From Bacteroidota bacterium (GTDB taxonomy: Bacteria > Bacteroidota > Bacteroidia > Chitinophagales > Chitinophagaceae): 64,000 bases of DNA. Position numbers and translations under genes: made by a program. Under the pieces are notes generated by a model. That model ran no database searches and had not been told where the DNA came from. It saw nothing but the letters and a program-made list of their open reading frames with translations. Shown here piece after piece: positions 1 through 7,857 of this stretch (position 1 is its first letter; the number at the start of each line of letters is the position of its first letter). Location: contig JAFEAJ010000008.1 in NCBI GenBank assembly GCA_018266455.1, forward strand, positions 186,001 through 250,000. Direction: 5' to 3'.

Positions 1-281
1 ATATCATTCGTCAATTCAGGTTGTTTGGTGGCCCGGTTATAGGTTTCGGCCATAGCCATAAATGATTGATAAAAAAAATCAGTCATCTCATCAACCATCA
101 TCGCTTTGGTCCACAAATCAATGCGCAGGGCTGTTTTATCTGTCCCGTCCCAAAATGCAAGCATCATGGCTTTTGCTTGTTGCGCATGGTCTGCAGTGGT
201 ATCGGTTGCGTTCCACAAAATCTGGTCGGGTACCTTGTTTTCATCCAGGTGCACATCGATGTTTATAGATGACTTCTTCAT
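1..281 (-). CDS. gldC: GldC gliding motility protein (3' end outside window)
   Basis: Reading leftward from the ATG at 281, the frame is open to the window edge and gives about 93 residues starting MKKSSINIDVHLDENKVP, with the family-typical stretches ILWNAT, AKAMMLAFWD, LRIDLWTKAM and VDEMTDFFYQSFMAMAETY. This is GldC, a small protein of roughly 110 residues associated with the gliding and type IX secretion apparatus in Bacteroidota; its exact biochemical role is not settled. About 15-20 C-terminal residues lie beyond the left edge. A TAACTTTG box lies 21 bases upstream. The identification rests on recalled family sequence and strong overall resemblance. Confidence 0.9.
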   Translation of the reverse strand, partial: MKKSSINIDVHLDENKVPDQILWNATDTTADHAQQAKAMMLAFWDGTDKTALRIDLWTKAMMVDEMTDFFYQSFMAMAETYNRATKQPELTND

Positions 282-301
282 AACTTGGCTTTATAAACCT
301 G

Positions 302-309
302 CAAAGTTA
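302..309 (-). promoter_or_regulatory. Candidate -7 box for gldC
   Basis: The minus strand reads TAACTTTG, a perfect match to the Bacteroidota -7 consensus TAnnTTTG. It would give a leader of roughly 14 bases before the gldC ATG. It lies just past the stop codon of the glycosyltransferase gene. The nearest upstream TTG is about 23 bases away, longer than the usual 19-20, so only the -7 element is well supported. Confidence 0.5.
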
Positions 310-317
310 CGCTGAAT

Positions 318-1439
318 TTATTTTAGCACATGCAAAATGGCGCCGCACAGTGTATCAATCGATTGTTGCATATTAAATTGCGCTGCCTGTGCTTTACCCT
401 TTTCAACCGTACGAGACCGTATCTTTTCATCTTTATATAATAGCACCAGTTGATTTGCCAATGACCCGCTATTTTTAAAATCGGCATACCATGCGGCATT
501 GCCGGCAATTTCGCGCAATGGGCTGTTCGCATCCAGCACTAAAGCGGTATGGGCCTGCAATGCATGCAGCACATCGACCCCTGCTCCTTCCTCATAAAAT
601 GGCAAAATGAGCCCATAAGATGCAGCAATCAGTTTTATTAATATATTTTCTTCAACCTGGTTGTATACATGCACATCAGCACGATACTTGAAGCTTTCCA
701 TTTTTTCCGTAAAACGGATATGGTTTATTAACATTTCACCAGCCAATACCAACTGCATATTTGATTGGAGCCTTTTTTTAAATTGCGAAAAAGCTTTCAG
801 CAAATCAATAAGGCCTTCATCGCTGTGGTTCATGAGGGCCATAAAATATTCCTTCCCTGCTGCAAATTTTGTTTTTGTGCTTTCTCTTTCAGCCCAGGAT
901 GGTGGCTTTGCCCCTTCTGTTGTAAAAGGTTTTATTACCGCAATTTTATTTGCATCAACATCATATTGCTGAACAGCTTCCATCTTGTTTTTTTGTGAAA
1001 CCGTAAAGATCACTTTCGCACAGCTCAAAGTTCGTTTCAGTTTTTTTTTATAAAGATTGTAATAGCTTTTGCTTTTCGAAGATTGTTTATTTTGCACTAT
1101 TCCTGCTGCCCAGGCACATTGAGCTGTTGCTGACGAAGCAATAATGCCCCCGGTGGTGATGAGCAAATCGGCCTTATTTTTCTTTGCCAATGCTGGCAAT
1201 TGGTACCGGTACCAAAGCAGCCAGCCCAGCCGGGTCGGCAAAATTTTTTTTGAAATAATATTTGTTAACGATGCGGCTTTTATGAGCTTGCTATTATCGG
1301 TTAAAGGGCTGGTTATAAATAACCAGTCGATTTCGGGCATTTTTTGTTTGAGATGGCCGAGACAGGCAACAATAAATTTTGAAGTTGAAAAACCAATACA
1401 GTTATGGGCAAGCGGCTGACAGTCAACAATAATTTTCAT
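318..1439 (-). CDS. Glycosyltransferase, GT4/GT1-like
   Basis: The protein has about 373 residues, starting at ATG 1439 (MKIIVDCQPL); a TTG six bases further upstream is less likely. It resembles GT4-type retaining glycosyltransferases with two Rossmann-like domains: an N-terminal acceptor half and a C-terminal donor-binding half. The C-terminal half contains the phosphate/nucleotide-contacting region EEGAGVDVLHAL, followed by SPLREIAGNAAWY, which fits the conserved EX7E-type region and the loop after it. It has no signal peptide or membrane helix, so it is probably cytoplasmic and builds a cell-surface glycan or lipid-linked saccharide. The substrate cannot be inferred. It stands upstream of gldC in the same direction and may be co-transcribed with it, although gldC has its own -7 box. 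Confidence 0.75.
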   Translation of the reverse strand: MKIIVDCQPLAHNCIGFSTSKFIVACLGHLKQKMPEIDWLFITSPLTDNSKLIKAASLTNIISKKILPTRLGWLLWYRYQLPALAKKNKADLLITTGGIIASSATAQCAWAAGIVQNKQSSKSKSYYNLYKKKLKRTLSCAKVIFTVSQKNKMEAVQQYDVDANKIAVIKPFTTEGAKPPSWAERESTKTKFAAGKEYFMALMNHSDEGLIDLLKAFSQFKKRLQSNMQLVLAGEMLINHIRFTEKMESFKYRADVHVYNQVEENILIKLIAASYGLILPFYEEGAGVDVLHALQAHTALVLDANSPLREIAGNAAWYADFKNSGSLANQLVLLYKDEKIRSRTVEKGKAQAAQFNMQQSIDTLCGAILHVLK

Positions 1440-1449
1440 AATCAAAATG

Positions 1450-1457
1450 CAAAGTTA
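1450..1457 (-). promoter_or_regulatory. Candidate -7 box for the glycosyltransferase gene
   Basis: The minus strand reads TAACTTTG, matching TAnnTTTG exactly, 10 bases upstream of the ATG. The predicted transcript would have a very short leader. No TTG at 19-20 bases upstream. Confidence 0.45.
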
Positions 1458-1652
1458 GGTTTCGGAAAATGTTTAGCATGAAATCGTTTTATGAAAATTT
1501 ACGTAACATAAACACTCTGGCAATACGCATATTTTCTATGACATTTCAGTTTTTACTGTTGTTTTAAGTGAAGTAAAACTGCTTTGCAATTAAAATTGCG
1601 AAGCAATAATTTAGTGGTCAAAATCCGTATTACCTCATTAAAACCAGTACCC

Positions 1653-2840
1653 ATGAAAAATGTCTACTTTGTGCTTATTGCCTCTAGTACATGCCTGATG
1701 ACATTTGTCCCCAAGCGCAGCACTGCACAGTGCCTCTGCTCCTCCGGTCTGCCTGCAACACCAATAACACAATCTATCACAATCGCACCAAAAGTATCAA
1801 GCTCCTTAACTTTTAATTTTAACCAGTTTGACCCCTCTGTTGGAACACTGTCCTGTGTGAGCCTGAAGGATACGGTAACTATTGTAACCACTTCCAGTGC
1901 GCTTAATACCGGGCCAGACAGCACTGCTTTTCTTTTTCAATTAACAGTGCCAAGTAAAATCACAGCCCCTGGCATTACCATAAACAAAGTATTCAACAAA
2001 ACTTATGGCTATGACACGCTTTCTCCTCACGGAGTTCCTGGCTATAGCATCACTTATGGGCCAGATACCATTGCCTTAAACAATAAAGGATCCGGATCAA
2101 CTGGTGGAAACGCTGCATATATAGGAATAGGTACGGTTGGGATTACATTCGCGATCACAGGCGGTGGCCTTTCTGTGCTCGATGGGGGGCTGAATGATAC
2201 TACTTCTGTTGCTACCACGCTTGCAGGCACACTGAACCTGACTTATTACTGGTGCCCGGCAAGTGCTTTAGCCAGCCTGATCACCAATTTCACTGCTGCG
2301 CAAAATGGCAACTATGTGCAGTTGAAGTGGCAGTCAGAAAATGAACAAAAAGGCATTAGCTATGCAATTGAATACAGTTCAGACGGCCATTCATTTACAC
2401 CTGCCGGCACACTCATATCCGACTCCAATTCAGATGGCACTTCGGCTGATTATCAATATGAGTTCAGCATTCCACAAAATACGAATGGAAAACTGTTCTT
2501 CCGCATTATGCGCATAACGGCAGATGGCAATTCGGCAATATACTCTCCTGTTAAAATGGTGAACATAGGGGGCGATGGCAGCCTGGTAAGTTATCGCATT
2601 TACCCAAACCCGGTGAGCACTTTTGCCATGATCGAATTCGACAAAGTATTGTCGGGCAACTTTACTGTAGACCTGGCAAACACCGCCGGACAGGTTGTCC
2701 GGCATAAAACGCTAACGCTGTCCGGAAGCAATCAGATCAAGCTGGATTTGATAAGCCGACTGGCAACCGGGCTTTATTATTTGCATATTCATGATCAGTT
2801 AAATAATCGACAATATATATCTAAACTGATTATTGAATAA
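1653..2840 (+). CDS. Secreted protein with T9SS type A sorting domain
   Basis: The chosen start is ATG 1653, which gives a typical signal peptide (MKNVYFVLIASSTCL... ending STAQ); the longer frame from a TTG at 1584 would bury it. The mature protein is about 370 residues. Its middle part is rich in Ser, Thr and Gly and probably beta-structured, with a region around NFTAAQNGNYVQLKWQSENE that looks like the fibronectin-like fold often found before the tail. The last 80-85 residues (YRIYPNPVSTFAMIEF ... GLYYLHIHD ... KLIIE) are a type A C-terminal sorting domain of the type IX secretion system, so the protein is predicted to be exported and anchored on the surface or released. Function of the central part is unknown. 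A strong terminator follows the stop codon. Confidence 0.85.
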   Translation: MKNVYFVLIASSTCLMTFVPKRSTAQCLCSSGLPATPITQSITIAPKVSSSLTFNFNQFDPSVGTLSCVSLKDTVTIVTTSSALNTGPDSTAFLFQLTVPSKITAPGITINKVFNKTYGYDTLSPHGVPGYSITYGPDTIALNNKGSGSTGGNAAYIGIGTVGITFAITGGGLSVLDGGLNDTTSVATTLAGTLNLTYYWCPASALASLITNFTAAQNGNYVQLKWQSENEQKGISYAIEYSSDGHSFTPAGTLISDSNSDGTSADYQYEFSIPQNTNGKLFFRIMRITADGNSAIYSPVKMVNIGGDGSLVSYRIYPNPVSTFAMIEFDKVLSGNFTVDLANTAGQVVRHKTLTLSGSNQIKLDLISRLATGLYYLHIHDQLNNRQYISKLIIE

Positions 2841-2873
2841 GCAGCCGTTAGCAATAATAATACATTTCTGGAG

Positions 2874-2897
2874 GGGCCTTTGCACAAAGGCCCTTTT
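2874..2897 (+). terminator. Rho-independent terminator
   Basis: Stem GGGCCTTT (2874-2881) pairs with AAAGGCCC (2886-2893) around a 4-base loop and is followed by TTTT. It ends the transcript of the T9SS-exported protein. Confidence 0.85.
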
Positions 2898-2993
2898 CCT
2901 GCATAAAATTGTTCGCCTGATAAAATCTTGCAGCACTTTGCCCGTTTTTAGCGTATTTCCTGTAGGTTTGCTTAATAATCTTTTACAATACTA

Positions 2994-3674
2994 ATGGAAT
3001 ATAACACCACCCGCAACCACCTTGTGATCCGAGAATATGGACGCCATATACAAAAGATGATTGAATACCTGTTGACTATTGAAGACCCCGAGAAACGCCA
3101 GAAAAATGCTTATGCAGTGATTGAGCTAATGGGGTTTCTTAACCCCCATTTAAAAAATGTTGAAGATTTTCGGCATAAACTGTGGGACCATCTTTTTTTG
3201 ATTTCTGATTTCAAATTAAAAGTTTCCTCGCCTTACCCTATTCCCACCAGGGAAACATTGAAGTCAAAACCAAATGCCCTGCCTTATCCAAAGCGCTATC
3301 CGAAGTTTTCACATCTTGGAAAAAACCTTGAACTGGTTATTAATAAAGCCCTGAAAGAGGAGAATACCGAAAAGAAAAACGGGTTTGCCAATGCTGTTGC
3401 ATACTATATGAAGCTGGCTTATAATAACTGGCATAAAGAAACAGTGCACGACGATGCCATACAAAGCGAACTGAGCAATATAACCGGAGGGCAGTTAGAA
3501 TTCACCAATACCCCTTATGTCAAAAGTTTTCGTGCCAATGAAAACCGCGACCGCAGCGGTTATGGCGATTTTAGGAATAAGCGCAACCAGAAATTCCAGC
3601 AAAGGAATGGGGGCAATCGCGATGGGCGGGGAAACTCGGGTCGCGATAATAAATTTAAGAAGAAGCGGTTTTAA
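2994..3674 (+). CDS. DUF4290 domain protein with RG/N-rich tail
   Basis: A 226-residue cytoplasmic protein. The first ~175 residues (MEYNTTRNHLVIREYGRHIQ..., IELMGFLNPHLKNVEDFRHKLWDHLF, AYYMKLAYNNWHKETVHDD) match the Bacteroidota family DUF4290, whose function is not known. The final ~45 residues are low-complexity and strongly basic, rich in Arg, Asn and Gly (NRDRSGYGDF, RNGGNRDGRG, KFKKKRF), resembling the disordered RG-rich tails of RNA-binding proteins. It sits directly upstream of murA, but a perfect terminator separates the two. Confidence 0.85.
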   Translation: MEYNTTRNHLVIREYGRHIQKMIEYLLTIEDPEKRQKNAYAVIELMGFLNPHLKNVEDFRHKLWDHLFLISDFKLKVSSPYPIPTRETLKSKPNALPYPKRYPKFSHLGKNLELVINKALKEENTEKKNGFANAVAYYMKLAYNNWHKETVHDDAIQSELSNITGGQLEFTNTPYVKSFRANENRDRSGYGDFRNKRNQKFQQRNGGNRDGRGNSGRDNKFKKKRF

Positions 3675-3699
3675 TAACACGGGCTTTAATAATTTAGTG

Positions 3700-3727
3700 G
3701 CGATGAGCAGCGGCTCATCGCTTTTTT
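3700..3727 (+). terminator. Rho-independent terminator
   Basis: Nine-base-pair stem GCGATGAGC / GCTCATCGC (3700-3708 and 3713-3721) with an AGCG loop and a run of six T. It lies between the DUF4290 gene and murA, so murA must have its own promoter or depend on readthrough. Confidence 0.9.
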
Positions 3728-3748
3728 ATTACACAAAAAACTTTTACC

Positions 3749-5053
3749 GTGAGCTCATTTGAAGTAACAGGAGGAAAAAAACTAAACGGTGAAATAACGC
3801 CACAGGGCGCAAAAAACGAAGCGCTTCAAATTATCAGCGCAGTTTTATTGACTCCTGAAAAAGTGACTGTCACCAATATCCCCGACATTCTCGATGTCAA
3901 TTTATTGATCGAATTGCTTAGCGACATGAAAGTGAAGATTTGGCGGCAAAGCCGGGACACCTGCGTGTTCCAGGCCGACGAGGTAGATATTGATTACCTG
4001 CGCAGCGATGCTTACCGGAAAAAAAGCGGCAGGCTCCGCGGGTCAGTGATGGTAGCAGGGCCAATGCTGGCAAGGTTCAAAAAGGCGTTTATTGCCAGGC
4101 CCGGTGGGGACAAAATAGGGAGAAGAAGATTAGATACCCATATTATCGGGTTTGAAAAATTAGGAGCGGAATTTAACTACGATGCTGACGGCCATTTTTT
4201 TCACCTGAGCGCTCCCAACCTCAGGGGAACTCATTTGCTGCTTGATGAGCCCTCGGTAACTGGCACTGCAAATATTGTGATGGCCGCATCCATGGCAAAA
4301 GGGGTAACTACTGTTTACAATGCAGCATGCGAGCCGTATATCCAGCAGCTTTGCAAAATGCTGAACAGGATGGGAGCAAAGATTAATGGCATAGGCAGTA
4401 ATTTGCTTGCCATCGAAGGGGTAACATATCTGGGCGGAACAGAGCACCGCATGCTGCCAGACATGATCGAAGTGGGCTCATTTATCGGCCTCGCCGCCAT
4501 GACCCAAAGCGATATCACCATTAAAAATGTGGGCCTGGAAAATCTTGGGGTTATCCCTGATAAATTTAAACAGTTGGGGATCAAAATGGAATTTAGCGGT
4601 GATGATATCCATATCCCTTCACAGGAGGTATACGAAATACAAACATTTTTGGATGGCTCTGTGCTCACCATTTACGATCACCCCTGGCCAGGGTTCACGC
4701 CGGACCTGTTGAGCATCATTTTAGTGGTTGCTGCACAGGCTAAAGGAAGCGTCCTCATTCACCAGAAAATGTTCGAAAGCAGGCTGTTTTTTGTGGACAA
4801 ACTCATAGACATGGGCGCAAAAATTATTTTATGTGACCCCCACCGGGCAGCAGTGATTGGCCTTGCAAGAGAACAAAAATTGCGTGGCATTACGATGAGC
4901 ACGCCAGACATCAGGGCCGGCGTAGCTCTGCTGATTGCTGCATTGAGCGCCGAAGGGAAAAGCATCATTCAAAACATTGACCAGATTGACAGGGGATACC
5001 AGCATATTGATGAACGATTGAAAAATTTAGGGGCGCAAATAAAAAGAGTTTGA
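3749..5053 (+). CDS. murA: UDP-N-acetylglucosamine 1-carboxyvinyltransferase (MurA), Asp-type
   Basis: A 434-residue protein that transfers enolpyruvate from PEP to UDP-GlcNAc, the first committed step of peptidoglycan synthesis in the cytoplasm. Diagnostic stretches are PQGAKNEALQIISA, TNIPDILDV, SVTGTANIVMAA, RTHIIGF-like LDTHIIGF, LPDMIEVGSFIGLAAMT and DIRAGVALLIAAL. The start is GTG 3749 (VSSFEVTGGKKLNG); no better ATG is present. The loop that holds the catalytic Cys in E. coli MurA (RPGGC) reads RPGGDKIGRRRLDTH here, so the residue is Asp121. MurA proteins with Asp at this position are known to be fosfomycin-insensitive. gmk follows 65 bases downstream. Confidence 0.95.
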   Translation: MSSFEVTGGKKLNGEITPQGAKNEALQIISAVLLTPEKVTVTNIPDILDVNLLIELLSDMKVKIWRQSRDTCVFQADEVDIDYLRSDAYRKKSGRLRGSVMVAGPMLARFKKAFIARPGGDKIGRRRLDTHIIGFEKLGAEFNYDADGHFFHLSAPNLRGTHLLLDEPSVTGTANIVMAASMAKGVTTVYNAACEPYIQQLCKMLNRMGAKINGIGSNLLAIEGVTYLGGTEHRMLPDMIEVGSFIGLAAMTQSDITIKNVGLENLGVIPDKFKQLGIKMEFSGDDIHIPSQEVYEIQTFLDGSVLTIYDHPWPGFTPDLLSIILVVAAQAKGSVLIHQKMFESRLFFVDKLIDMGAKIILCDPHRAAVIGLAREQKLRGITMSTPDIRAGVALLIAALSAEGKSIIQNIDQIDRGYQHIDERLKNLGAQIKRV

Positions 5054-5118
5054 GAAATGAATACTGATAAGCAAGCCGGATCATTTCCTGTTTCTTTTAA
5101 AATTGTTCAACACAATCT

Positions 5119-5688
5119 ATGCAAATGCATAAACTAATTATCATAACAGCGCCTTCCGGTGCGGGCAAAACTTCGATTACCCATTACCTGCTGAAGAAGT
5201 TCCCGCAACTGTCTTTTTCTATATCCGCTGCCACCCGCCAGCAAAGGGCTTATGAGAAAAACGGAATGGACTACTACTTTATGAGCCTTGAAGAATTTCA
5301 GGAAAAAATACGCGCAAATGAATTTGTAGAATGGGAAATGGTTTATGAAGGGAAATATTATGGTACATTAAAAGCCGAACTGCAAAGAATTTGGGGCAAC
5401 CATCAAATACCCGTTCTGGATATTGATGTGAAAGGAGCCATTCACGTGCAACAACAATACCCTGGAACTTCTTTATCGTTATTTATTGAACCGCCATCCA
5501 TTGATGAGCTTAAAGCAAGGCTGCTTTCCCGTGGCACAGAAACAGAAGAAAGCCTGAACGCACGCATCAATAAAGCCTCTTATGAAATTTCCTTTAAGCA
5601 GCATTTTAATAAAGTAATTGTCAACGACAACCTTGACCGCGCATGTGCTGAAGCCGAGGAAACCATTAATAAGTTCATTCCGTCCTGA
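5119..5688 (+). CDS. gmk: Guanylate kinase
   Basis: A 189-residue enzyme that phosphorylates GMP to GDP with ATP. The Walker A loop APSGAGKTS is at residues 11-19, and the GMP-binding region includes SFSISAATRQQRAYEKNG, DYYFMSLEEF and FVEWEMVYEGKYYGT. Length is normal for the family. A second ATG two codons downstream (5125) could also be the start. It lies between murA and a CNNM/CBS-family gene, all in the same direction with gaps of 65 bases, so they probably form one transcript. Confidence 0.95.
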   Translation: MQMHKLIIITAPSGAGKTSITHYLLKKFPQLSFSISAATRQQRAYEKNGMDYYFMSLEEFQEKIRANEFVEWEMVYEGKYYGTLKAELQRIWGNHQIPVLDIDVKGAIHVQQQYPGTSLSLFIEPPSIDELKARLLSRGTETEESLNARINKASYEISFKQHFNKVIVNDNLDRACAEAEETINKFIPS

Positions 5689-5754
5689 ACCTTTGCTTTT
5701 TCACCCCCCTTCCCTGTATAAAACTTCCAATTTAAAGATTAAATTTGCTGTTCA

Positions 5755-7032
5755 ATGCTTAACGTTTACACATTCATTTGGATCGGTATTGCATGGCTGG
5801 TACTTTTCTTTTTTGCAGGCATTGAAATGGCTTTTGCCAGTGCCAATAAACTGTCTATTGAACTTAAAAAAAAGCAGGGCCTCAAAAGCGGGATAATTTT
5901 GTCGCGCTTATTGGAAAAGCCAGCCCAGTTCATCGGCACAGCCATTATCGGCTTCAATCTTTTCCTGATTTTATTTGGCCTGATGGTCGGTGAAACACTT
6001 CAGCCATTCTGGAATGTGCTTATTACTAAAATCCATATCCCCAGTGGATATGTAAATGCAATGCGGCTTTTGGTAGAAACATTCATTTCTGCCTTTTTTA
6101 TAATCGTGTTCGGCAACGTCCTGCCTAAAGCCCTATTCAGGGCAAAAAGCGACAAATTACTGCATCTTTTTTCCAGTGTTGCCAATTTCTTTTTCGATTT
6201 TTTTAACCCTGTGCTAACATTTTTTATTGCCATTTCAAAATGGATATTAAAATACCTTTTCAACGTTCGCATCGAGGAAAGCACGGGAACCTTTTCCAGT
6301 TCGGCAGTAGAAAATTTTTATCAGCAAACCGGTGAGGCCGATGAAGAGAACAAAGAGCTTAATGCAGAATTATTCGAAGCCGCATTATCGCTGCCAAAGC
6401 TGAAAGTGAGGGAATGCTTTGTGCCCAGGAAAGAGATCGAAGGCATAGACATCAATGCCACTGTAGAAGAAGCCAGGAAAAAATTTATTTCAACAAAACT
6501 CAGTAAACTGGTGGTGTATGATGGCAATCTTGACCATGTGGCCGGTTATATACACCAATTGGACCTGTTTAAAAACCCGGCAACCATACAATCGATTTTA
6601 TTGCCAATCCCTGCTGTTCCTGAGAGCATGGGCGCAACAGACCTGATCAACAAATTCAGCAGGGAAAGAAAAAGCATTGCATGGGTAGTTGATGAATTCG
6701 GGGGCACCGCAGGCATTGTTACCATGGAAGACCTGCTGGAAGAAATTTTTGGTGAAATAAAAGATGAATACGATACAGAAGAATTTGAAGAAAAGAAGCT
6801 GTCTGATACGGAGTTTATTTTTTCAGGCCGCCTTGAACTGGATTATCTTAATGCAAAATATGAGCTCAGCTTCCCGATGGAAGAATCCGAAACATTATCT
6901 GGGTATATCATCAATAAGCACGAAGCCATCCCAAAGCAAAAAGAGCGCATCATTATTGGCCACTACGAATTCGAGATCCTTGCTGTAAGCGATACCCGAA
7001 TTGAAATGGTAAGAATAAAAATATTGAAATAG
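5755..7032 (+). CDS. CNNM/CBS/CorC-HlyC family membrane protein (GldE-like)
   Basis: A 425-residue inner-membrane protein. Residues ~5-165 form a CNNM (DUF21) domain with four hydrophobic segments, including LVLFFFAGIEMAFASANKL and IVFGNVLPKALFRAK. A CBS pair follows (ELFEAALSLPKLKVRECFVPRKEIEGID to EEIFGEIKDEYDTEEF, with DEFGGTAGIVTMEDLLEEI typical of the second CBS), then a C-terminal CorC_HlyC domain. Relatives are annotated as hemolysin C/CorC transporters linked to Mg2+/Co2+ transport. The gliding protein GldE has the same architecture, and I cannot separate the two possibilities by sequence. A terminator follows. Confidence 0.85.
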   Translation: MLNVYTFIWIGIAWLVLFFFAGIEMAFASANKLSIELKKKQGLKSGIILSRLLEKPAQFIGTAIIGFNLFLILFGLMVGETLQPFWNVLITKIHIPSGYVNAMRLLVETFISAFFIIVFGNVLPKALFRAKSDKLLHLFSSVANFFFDFFNPVLTFFIAISKWILKYLFNVRIEESTGTFSSSAVENFYQQTGEADEENKELNAELFEAALSLPKLKVRECFVPRKEIEGIDINATVEEARKKFISTKLSKLVVYDGNLDHVAGYIHQLDLFKNPATIQSILLPIPAVPESMGATDLINKFSRERKSIAWVVDEFGGTAGIVTMEDLLEEIFGEIKDEYDTEEFEEKKLSDTEFIFSGRLELDYLNAKYELSFPMEESETLSGYIINKHEAIPKQKERIIIGHYEFEILAVSDTRIEMVRIKILK

Positions 7033-7052
7033 GCTTTTCAGTTAACCATTGT

Positions 7053-7084
7053 TAAGCTGTAGTTAATCACAGCTTATTTTTTTT
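7053..7084 (+). terminator. Rho-independent terminator
   Basis: Stem TAAGCTGT / ACAGCTTA (7053-7060 and 7069-7076) with an 8-base loop, followed by eight T. It ends the murA-gmk-CNNM transcript. Confidence 0.75.
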
Positions 7085-7099
7085 CCATCTTTTCATTTT

Positions 7100-7234
7100 T
7101 TTTCAACTTAGCCCTACAATTCATCAAACAACTTTTTACCCTGAGAGATTTGAAGTTTTGAATTCTTTTAAGGGAATTTTTTTCATAGGTCAGTTAGGAG
7201 TAACAATGCACCCCGCCCGGGGTGCTTGTTTTTT
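7100..7234 (+). ncRNA. Candidate small RNA with its own terminator
   Basis: The stretch between the terminator at 7084 and rpiB carries a second, very strong terminator (7208-7234) with no coding frame in front of it. The sequence before it includes a small AATTC/GAATT hairpin near 7161-7176. A possible promoter, TACAATTC, lies at about 7114. No known riboswitch or sRNA family is recognised. Alternatives are an antiterminated leader of rpiB or a stacked second terminator. This call is inference from a terminator without a gene. Confidence 0.35.
7208..7234 (+). terminator. Strong Rho-independent terminator without an upstream gene
   Basis: Stem GCACCCC / GGGGTGC (7208-7214 and 7219-7225), GCCC loop, then TTGTTTTTT. 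It lies 80 bases before the rpiB promoter. Confidence 0.85.
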
Positions 7235-7313
7235 ATATAGCCTCTTAAAAAAGAAAAATGTTCCTCGATATGAATAGCCGCCTTCCCGAAGATGCTGAAA
7301 ATTGATTGCGGGA

Positions 7314-7343
7314 TTGTTTCTACATTTTCTTCTGCTATCTTTA
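7314..7343 (+). promoter_or_regulatory. Promoter of rpiB
   Basis: TTG at 7314-7316, a 19-base spacer, then TATCTTTA at 7336-7343, which fits the Bacteroidota consensus TTG-N19-TAnnTTTG except for the last base. The ATG of rpiB is at 7366, giving a leader of about 15 bases. Confidence 0.65.
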
Positions 7344-7365
7344 CCCTTTATCCATCAACAAAATT

Positions 7366-7821
7366 ATGAACCCCTCCTTTGACCTTAACAAACCCATTGC
7401 CATTGGTAGCGACCATGCAGGTTTTGAGTATAAAAAAGAACTCGCTTTATGGCTTAGCGGAAAGGGCTACCAGGTAAAAGATTTTGGCGTGGATGAAAAC
7501 AAATCAGCTGACTATCCCGATTATGCTCATCCCGTGGCCGAGAGCGTAGAGCAAGGCGAAGCTGCTTTTGGCATTTTATTGTGTGGCTCTGCTAATGGAG
7601 TTTGCATGACTGCAAATAAGCATCAGCACATTCGTGCCGCATTATGTTGGGAAACTGAAGTGGCTAAATTGGTGAGGCAACATAATAATGCAAATATAAT
7701 TTGTTTGCCTGCACGTTTTATTGCTCTTGAATTTGCAAAAAGCCTGGTCGAAATTTTTATGAACACAAGTTTCGAAGGTGGCAGGCATGAAAAAAGGATA
7801 GAAAAGATGATGTGTGTGTGA
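7366..7821 (+). CDS. rpiB: Ribose 5-phosphate isomerase B
   Basis: A 151-residue enzyme of the LacA/RpiB family that interconverts ribose 5-phosphate and ribulose 5-phosphate in the pentose phosphate pathway. Start ATG 7366 gives MNPSFDLNKPIAIGSDHAGFEYK; the longer open frame from 7306 overlaps the promoter. Seen motifs: GSDHAGFE near the N-terminus, DYPDYAHPVAESV, the catalytic-Cys loop LLCGSANGVCMTANKH and RAALCWETEVAKLVRQHNNANI. It is a single-gene unit with its own promoter. Confidence 0.92.
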   Translation: MNPSFDLNKPIAIGSDHAGFEYKKELALWLSGKGYQVKDFGVDENKSADYPDYAHPVAESVEQGEAAFGILLCGSANGVCMTANKHQHIRAALCWETEVAKLVRQHNNANIICLPARFIALEFAKSLVEIFMNTSFEGGRHEKRIEKMMCV

Positions 7822-7857
7822 AAGCAATCTTAGGGCCACGATCGTGCCATCGGCACC

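Noticed and set aside
7131..7160. CCCTGAGAG resembling the conserved CTGAGA of a TPP riboswitch
   Set aside because: The other TPP elements (GGGGTGC, ACCCTT, GAACCTGATCTGG) are absent and the neighbouring genes are not thiamine genes.
7185..7230. TAGGTCAGTTAGGAGTAAC resembling a tRNA D-arm
   Set aside because: No anticodon stem, no T-arm and no acceptor stem can be formed; the following palindrome is a terminator.
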